DNA from: Petunia secreta
Taxonomy: Eukaryota; Streptophyta; Magnoliopsida; Solanales; Solanaceae
Length of the DNA: 64,000 nucleotides
Reading direction: 5' to 3'
NCBI GenBank assembly: GCA_029990175.1
Contig: JARKIP010000065.1
Span: 28,932,501 to 28,996,500, forward strand
In this document: positions 57,760 through 64,000 of the stretch, piece after piece
How the letters are laid out: each line of letters starts with the position of its first letter
Numbering within the stretch: position 1 is the first letter of the stretch
Made by a program: the position numbers and the translations under genes
The notes under the pieces: generated by a model
The model's database searches: none
What the model saw: only the letters and a program-made list of their open reading frames with translations
What the model was told of the DNA's origin: nothing

Positions 57760-57947
57760 CAGAGGCGGATCTAGGATTTGAACTTCATGGGTTCTAAATT
57801 TTAGTATAATAATTTCAAGTACAAGTAACTAGGTTCTTGACTTAAATTTTGTACATAATTAGTGATTTTTTAAATACAAATACACCGTCCGCGAAAAACC
57901 TACTGGGTTCTGCCGAACCCGCGCTCAACCTTCTACATCCGCCACTG
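57760..57947. mobile_element. hAT-type MITE with 8-bp duplication
   Basis: A 188-bp element flanked by the perfect duplication ACTGATAC (57752-57759, 57948-57955). Ends CAGAGGCGGAT and ATCCGCCACTG are inverted repeats with one mismatch. The internal phrase GGGTTCTGCCGAACCCG is a hairpin. A high-copy nightshade family with such ends is known to me from memory. It is non-coding. Confidence 0.8.
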
Positions 57948-57955
57948 ACTGATAC

Positions 57956-60900
57956 TGTACCTATATAATGAAACAATGCTTCTTAAGTAGATTTCCATGT
58001 TTCTCTTCGACTCTTGGACTCTTTAGCAGAAGTTTGTAGCTCAGGACATGAACTCCGAATGAAGTTTGCTGGTTGTTTCACTAAACAAAGGTAAAAATAC
58101 ATGGGAGCCTATTGCCGCGCCATTTAGGTTTTAGTTAGTTTTTAAAAATTATTTAGTTTTCTGCCTATGCCTAACAAATCTAAAGGTTCAAGTTTGAAGT
58201 TAAAGACCCAAGGATTTGAAGTTAAAGGGATTTCCACATAAATAGCCCACAATATTTCATATTAACAAGTCATTTAGCACTAACATAATATAGCAACAAT
58301 ATTTATGTGTAAAATTTAATTTATAATTAAAATATCAAATATAATAGATCGATATTTTGTATATATAGCTTCTATACACATATATATTTGTCTCATATTT
58401 TTTAAATATTTATATCATCAAATTATATTTAATAAATATGTTAGAAAAAGAAAGAAAGCACAAAATATGGTTACAAAAAGTGGATAAGGATTAGGAATTG
58501 TTATGTGGGGTAAAAATCCCGAAGTTAAAACCTAAAGGTTTGAAGTTAACACCAAGGTCTTAAGTTCAATCTAATGGCTAAACTAAATACTTAGTAGTTT
58601 TTCAAAATATAGCTAAAAATTAATGTGGCATCTAAAATAGGCTCTTTGTGCACATACTTGCAAGTTATACTCTCTCTCTGTCTCTGCGGTTTTCGAATTT
58701 GAGAGCCAAAGGACGTAAAATCTTTTAAGTTTTTTTTTTTCATAAATAAAATTTATATATTTGGAAACTACATAAACAGTACAATAATTAACAATTCGAA
58801 ATATTAAAAAGGTATAAGAAGAAAACGGGACAATTACATAGAGAGTCACCTAACCCATGAAAATTACCAAAAAATACCTCTATTTTACTACTTTACCTGA
58901 CTAGCACCCCCTCCCTCTTTTTTATTTTTTCTTTCACTCATACCACCACCTAAAAGAAAAAAACCTAGCCTCCGTTTTTCCTCTCCTCTTTTCCTCCTTC
59001 CAATTTTTCCTCTCTTCTCTTCCCCCTTACAATATCACGCCCCCCCCCCCCACCCCTTCCACCACTGTCTCACCTTCATTCCCTCTCCTCCAAGCCGTCG
59101 CTGTTTCTTCTTCTTCACCTTTTTTTTTTTTTTTTTGCTTTTTAATAACCATGTCGATTTTCCGGTCAAAACTCCGATGAGGGGTTTGTTTATCATGTTT
59201 CTTCTTCTTTTTTCACCTTTTTTTTCATGAAAATCTGGTGAGATCTAATTTTTTGTTAAAATTTTTTCTAATGTTTAGATCTAATGTTTTTCTTGTATAG
59301 AACTGTATGAATCTTGGATATTTGTTAAGCTTTTGTGTAAAAGCTGTCCGAAACACTGTATAAAATTTTTTTTGCGAGTTTATACAATTTTATATATTTT
59401 TATATAAGTTTATATAATTCTGTAAATGTGTATAAATCTGTATATGAGTGTATATACAGTAAATAAACATATTCTATGCATTTCTGTAAATTTGTATAAA
59501 GTTGTATACGCGTGTATGTATAATGAATAAAGTTGTATATATTTCAGATTAGTGCACTATTTATGGATGTTTGTATAAAATTTATGTTTTTTGTGTATAT
59601 TTTTGTATTTTTCTTCATGCATACACACTTTTCTATGTATTTACATGTATAATTTATTATTTTTTGATAGATTTATGTGTATAAAATTATCAAAAACTAA
59701 TTATTTAAACAAAACCACCAATAATAAAGCTCCAGTGATAAGGAATGCAATGAGATCCGATGAATTTTCAATTTTCTGACCATCGGCCGGCGGCGACTGT
59801 TGGCGGTTGGGTTTTCGACGACAGGTCAGTGGCGGGGGGAGGGTGGGGGGAGTGGCACCTAGAGTTTTTTATTTTGAGGGAGAGTTCAAAAGGGTGTTAT
59901 GTTATGTACTTTTAAAAATAAGGTGGTGCTATAAAAGAAATATGGCCCTCATTTGTAATTTCCTTGCTTTGAGGAGCTAGTTTTGAAAATTTTCCTAAGA
60001 AAAATCATGGTGAATGAATAACTCAATTGACTGAAAGAGAAAAATTGTAAGCAACCACATATACTGGGACAAATGGAGTAATTACGAAAGAGGGGTGGGA
60101 GGGGGGAGAGGTGAAGTAATAGTTCGTCATGGTTTGTATTGTCAGACAATGCTTTTGTAACTTCCTAAAGCAGGAGGACCTTGTCTGGTAATCAACTCGC
60201 TTACAAGAGACTCAAAAGATCTGCTGAAGATTATTATAGAGATCTTGTACATACCTTGTCAGAGTGCAATGCATTCGACTCAAGAACATTCAGCATACAA
60301 CATAGACTCTTGGGACTCCACATCAACCACGCCCCTTATGCCGCACCCCTTGAAGAGGGGGTTGGATGAGTTGGCGGCATTTGATGCCTCAAATGCATTT
60401 TCCTTGAACTAATTGCAAATTGGCCCTTTAACCTGCAACATTTTGCTGTAAATAGTTTGACCTACTTCATGGATGAGAAGTCTAAGCCAGAGAAGATGGC
60501 ACACTCATGGCCACCAACTATGTTGCTTGGATCCTCCGAAATGCAGCAATGCCTATGTTGGATACTCCAAAAATGCACATCTTTTGGAGGATTCGACATG
60601 CATGTGGCAGCACTTTTAAATGATCCAATCAACATAGACCGAGAAGGATAGTTAGTGATCAAACTTGAAGAAAAGGAGGGGAAAACCCCATAATAGACTC
60701 AATAGGGTAAAGATAGCTGTGAATAGATGATGGTGCTTCACTTTATAGCTAAACCTGTTTTACAGCAAATATGCATAACTGGTGCATCCTACACTGACGA
60801 ATTAGAAGAGATGCAAGCAAGCTCTATATGCCTACACGAACTGAATACCAGATTATTTGGCGAAGAAATCTACTTAAAATTATAGGACCGTTACCTGTAT

Positions 60901-61250
60901 TGAAAAATTGGACAAACAAAATGAAAAAAATTCTCTTAGCATGATCAACCAATTGGGTTCAAGGCTCATATTGCCAAAATGGAGGAGCACTAAGGTAACC
61001 CAAGTTAATAAGCCAACAGTAACGCACTACTCCTCAAGCAGGAGCTGGAAGTTGATAGGTCCTCGAAGTCGGGTCAAAGCTGATCTAGTATTCCAACAAA
61101 ATGAAAATAATTTCTTCGAATGATAAAACTGCTAAATAACTCTGAGGATAATCATGTAAGGTCCAGCAAACCAGTGCATTTGAGACATACACTTGGAAAG
61201 ATTTTCCTCTGCAATGTTTTAACATTACGTACCTAGAGGCAATTAACTTT
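57956..61250. other. Intergenic region between SMO2 and the reductase gene
   Basis: No convincing gene. It has pyrimidine-rich low complexity (58906-59150, with a C run near 59040) and AT-rich GTATAAA-rich repeats (59330-59660). A short G-rich stretch lies near 59830-59860. A short frame at 60181-60369 (SGNQLAYKRLKRSAEDYYRD) has an exon-like composition, but I cannot assign it. Confidence 0.4.
60525..60625. repeat. TTGGATCCTCC-type dispersed repeat
   Basis: Three related phrases lie close together: TTGGATCCTCCGAAATG, TTGGATACTCCAAAAATG and TTTGGAGGATTCGACATG. This pattern is common in nightshade non-coding DNA as I recall. It explains the short minus-strand frame here. Confidence 0.4.
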
Positions 61251-63530
61251 CTAGCCATGGTGAGGATAGAAGCCATTTACTGACATTCCGCCATCAACAC
61301 AGATTATCTGGCCAGTGATGTACGAAGATGCAGGCATACAAAGGTATTCTACAAAAGATGAAACCTCAGATGGCTCTCCTAGGAGCCCAAGTGGAGTCCA
61401 GTCATATACTTCTTGTAGATACTCTTTGTTACTAAGCACCTGAACATGGAAAAAGGGTATCAGGTACTCGTGTACGTTCAGACAGTTATAAATATAAATC
61501 CAAGAGAAAGAGAAAATGGGAAACAACTTGAGATGACATGAAAATGGAAACTAATGTAGAGGCTTTTTCCTAGATGAGCGCAATTGTTGGCATCTCCATA
61601 AAGAAAGGACTAATAAGTTGCTCCTTATCCTTTGACCCTGACAAGACTTGTCATTCTTGAGTTCACCTGAGCTTTATAAACTGCTCTTACATCTGATTTT
61701 GTTATATCCACTAGTACACCACTGTGTCTGGATCACACTATACGTATGTACTCCCTCCTCCCAATTCATGTGAAGGTGTTTGACTGGTCATGTTGTTTAG
61801 AAAATAAATGAAGACTTTTATAACTTGTGGTTTAAAAAACCATAGAAAATTTTGTGACTACGGATCATCTCATGAAGTTAATTGTTACTAAATTTCGAAA
61901 GGCGTCATTCTTTTTGGGAGTCACTAAAAAAGGAAAGATGTCAAATAAATTACGATGGACGGGGTACATATAATGACATGGCAAGACGACAAACTGGAAT
62001 TAACCAGTAAAGAATTAAAGAATGAGGAACAACAAGGAAACTCAAGAAAAGGAACAAAAGATCCCAAGAAAGATGATAAAAAGAAATTTAAGGACTCAAG
62101 AACATGAAGAAAGCATCATAATCAGATTAAGAACAATAAACACGAAAAGAACAAGAACAACAAAAAAGAATCAAAAACCAGATTACTTAGACTCAAATAC
62201 TTGCAAGAAACTTCGAGAAAAGGATCTTGACTAAAGAATTAATTGACTCTGGCAACAAAGTATAAGAAGCCCAACACCTCCAATAGACCCCACGCTCAAT
62301 TTAAATTTCAACAAATATGACATTAAATTTACCTAATGGAAAATAACATGTGGCAAACATGTTCCACTTATTAATACTAGTCCAATACGCCTACGTGACA
62401 CTAACAAATTCCAAACATCACTCAAAATCAGCTTGTTTGAACCTGACTTTTAATTTCCCTCAAGTTGAGCTACTTCTGAAGGCCTTGAAGAGAGGGTTCA
62501 TGTGTTGGTTCCTGACTTTTTTGTAACTCATGGCTCAGTTGGATTCCATTGGACTCATCAAATCAGCGCTCCATCAAACTCATTCAAGAATTTCAAGGAT
62601 ATTCTTATAAATCTATCTTTCGGCTTGCTTATCTTTAGGCAAAATCAGTAAGTACCCTTTAGTTTTCAAGAAGTTCAAAAATCAGTGCATGTGGAAAGAG
62701 TACCACTGCCTTAGATAGAAGGTTCTAGAACCCTTATAACCTAGAACCTGAGTTTCTGAACCTAAATAGCCACTTGTTCATCCCGAAGAACTCACTCTCT
62801 TGGCGTTCAGTTCTAGTTTCTTTTTCCCCCATTTGCAAGCACTCTCAGGGAGCAGTGTGAACGAGAATATGTATTGGGATACAGAAGGATATAAATACTC
62901 TTAAATTTGAACCTCAACGAAAAAGGAAAAGCACAACGACACTCTGGTGACACCAATCGTAAGAATTGAAAGTCAAATACATGATACTTGTATCCTAGAA
63001 GTTAAGGATGCATGTACCAAGACCAAAGAAAACCTCTGGATCTCAGAAGGACACAGTTCACCAAAGGAAACAGTGTACAATGGATGTTTTGATTTCTGAA
63101 GAGAAGAAAGTCAGATTTACTTGCTCCACCATGGATGTTTTGATGTACCAAGGTGCAACAGCTTTACTCCTAATGTTGTCTTTAGCCCACTCACATGCCA
63201 AATATTTTGTAAGTTGATTAATTGCTCCTGCAGACAATATTCAAGTGGAAAAGATTATGACATTTTATCATCATACTCTTTATCAACATCTTTCAACAGA
63301 AAGGAAGATCTTACTTTTGTTGCCCCTTGAACAGACATAGATTTCAATGACACAAAACCTGAGACTGAAGAAGTGAACACAACACTTCCAGCTCCAGATG
63401 CTTTCAGAATGGGATAGGCCAGCTGACACAGATGGAAAATAGATTCAAAATTTATTGCTATGAGGGTTGAAAACTCTTCTGCCATGAAATCCACCATAGT
63501 TTTGCGAATATTGGTCCCCACGTTGTTTAT
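61251..63530 (-). pseudogene. Tropinone-reductase-like short-chain dehydrogenase, partial, probably broken
   Basis: NADPH-dependent SDR of the tropinone-reductase-like group (ketone reduction; substrate unknown). Three exons are visible on the minus strand: 63530-63315 (INNVGTNIRKTMVDFMAEEF, SSVSGFVSLKSMSVQGATK), 63227-63121 (AINQLTKYLACEWAKDNIRS, VAPWYIKTSMVEQ) and 61439-61251 (VLSNKEYLQEVYDWTPLGLL, SYITGQIICVDGGMSVNGFY, stop TAG 61251-61253). The N-terminal NADP-binding exon (TGxxxGIG) is not in the window. Oddities: the donor after ATK leaves exon 1 in phase 0, while the next exon needs one preceding base, so the junction is out of phase. The catalytic Tyr of YxxxK is Gln (VQGATK), and family Asn is Lys in RSKAVAP. 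It is probably a pseudogene; an alternative splice site cannot be excluded. Confidence 0.75.
61751..61964. mobile_element. Stowaway-type MITE in intron of the reductase gene
   Basis: 214 bp, flanked by TA (61749-61750, 61965-61966). Ends CTCCCTCCTCCCAATTCATG and (inverse of the right end) CCCCGTCCATCGTAATTTAT are imperfect inverted repeats. Non-coding. It lies in the last intron of the reductase-like gene. Confidence 0.7.
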
Positions 63531-64000
63531 CTACTGAGCATAGTAAGAAGCTAACTGATTTATTAGGTTCATCAACAATGCATTCAAGAGGTCCAACAAA
63601 GCTAGATGAAAATAAGTTTGGAGATATTCATGTCAACTGAGATGCAAGGTCAACAATTATGAAGAATTAGGAAATCAGACACCATAAGTAAGTCGAGGAA
63701 CAAAGAAATACATGACGCAATGTATTAGCCAACAATGATTCAAATACCACAAAGTCTCCTACTCTTTAGTTGTTACATATATGCAAATGGAGAAATGCTA
63801 GTTCTGCCAGTTTTTTCTACAAGGTTGCAACACTAAGAAACAAAGTAAGCAACATTTTGATTAAAAAGTATGTTGCTATATAAGATTTTCTTTTTATTTC
63901 TTTTGGAATTACGGCGGTGTCCAGCCCAGCTTGTGCTAACACAGAAAGTAGTTAATAAAGGGTAGATACAATCTAGAAGTGCCCAAAGGCGCAGAGAGAA
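63531..64000. other. Right edge, probable intron of the reductase gene
   Basis: AT-rich, no exon of the reductase N-terminus recognised. If the gene is complete, its first exon lies beyond the window. Confidence 0.4.

Noticed and set aside
58830..59945. Possible Mutator-like element with long terminal repeats
   Set aside because: The two edges share only loose AT/CA-rich similarity, and no 9-bp duplication was found.

Overview
This is nuclear DNA from a flowering plant, most likely a eudicot of the nightshade family (Solanaceae). The support is an intron-bearing sterol C-4 methyl oxidase gene, a tropinone-reductase-like gene, dense nested LTR retrotransposons and MITE families of nightshade type. 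The family-level assignment is inference. There are no bacterial features (operons, CRISPR, rRNA).

Layout. 1-12310 is gene-poor repeat DNA: an LTR-like tail (1-2358), a degenerate tandem array split by a Stowaway MITE, and a hAT-like element (4511-11414) carrying a non-autonomous Helitron (7111-11227). 12316-50394 is a Russian-doll nest of five LTR retrotransposons, each boundary fixed by a 5-bp target-site duplication (TSD). The host, O1, is a Ty3/Gypsy Tat-lineage element (12316-50394, TSD TTTAC, tRNA-Arg primer site). It is split in RNase H by M1 (16511-43299, minus strand, TSD GGAGC). M1 is split near its gag-pro end by P1 (20042-39861, plus strand, same family as M1, TSD ACTTC). P1 is split in its 3' non-coding part by C1 (24005-29218, minus, TSD CGTTA) and C2 (29491-37120, minus, TSD CTAGG). 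With insertions removed, O1 is about 11.3 kb and M1 and P1 about 7.0 kb each; C1 is 5.2 kb and C2 7.6 kb.

How the elements relate. O1 carries gag, protease, RT, RNase H, a second archaeal-type RNase H and an unbroken integrase ORF, followed by a tRNA-like sequence and a spliced antisense gene with its own TATA box. M1 and P1 are Athila-like elements with gag and protease only, so they would depend on a partner. C2 is a chromovirus-like gag-pol element with several breaks. C1 is a related non-autonomous element that keeps the protease but has lost capsid and polymerase and gained a long acidic region; its two LTRs are almost identical, so it looks youngest.

50400-64000 is genic. A complete seven-exon SMO2-type sterol 4-alpha-methyl oxidase gene (52461-57222, plus) encodes 262 residues. 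At the right edge is a partial tropinone-reductase-like short-chain dehydrogenase (61251-63530, minus) with one exon junction out of phase and a missing catalytic tyrosine. MITEs lie between and inside these genes.
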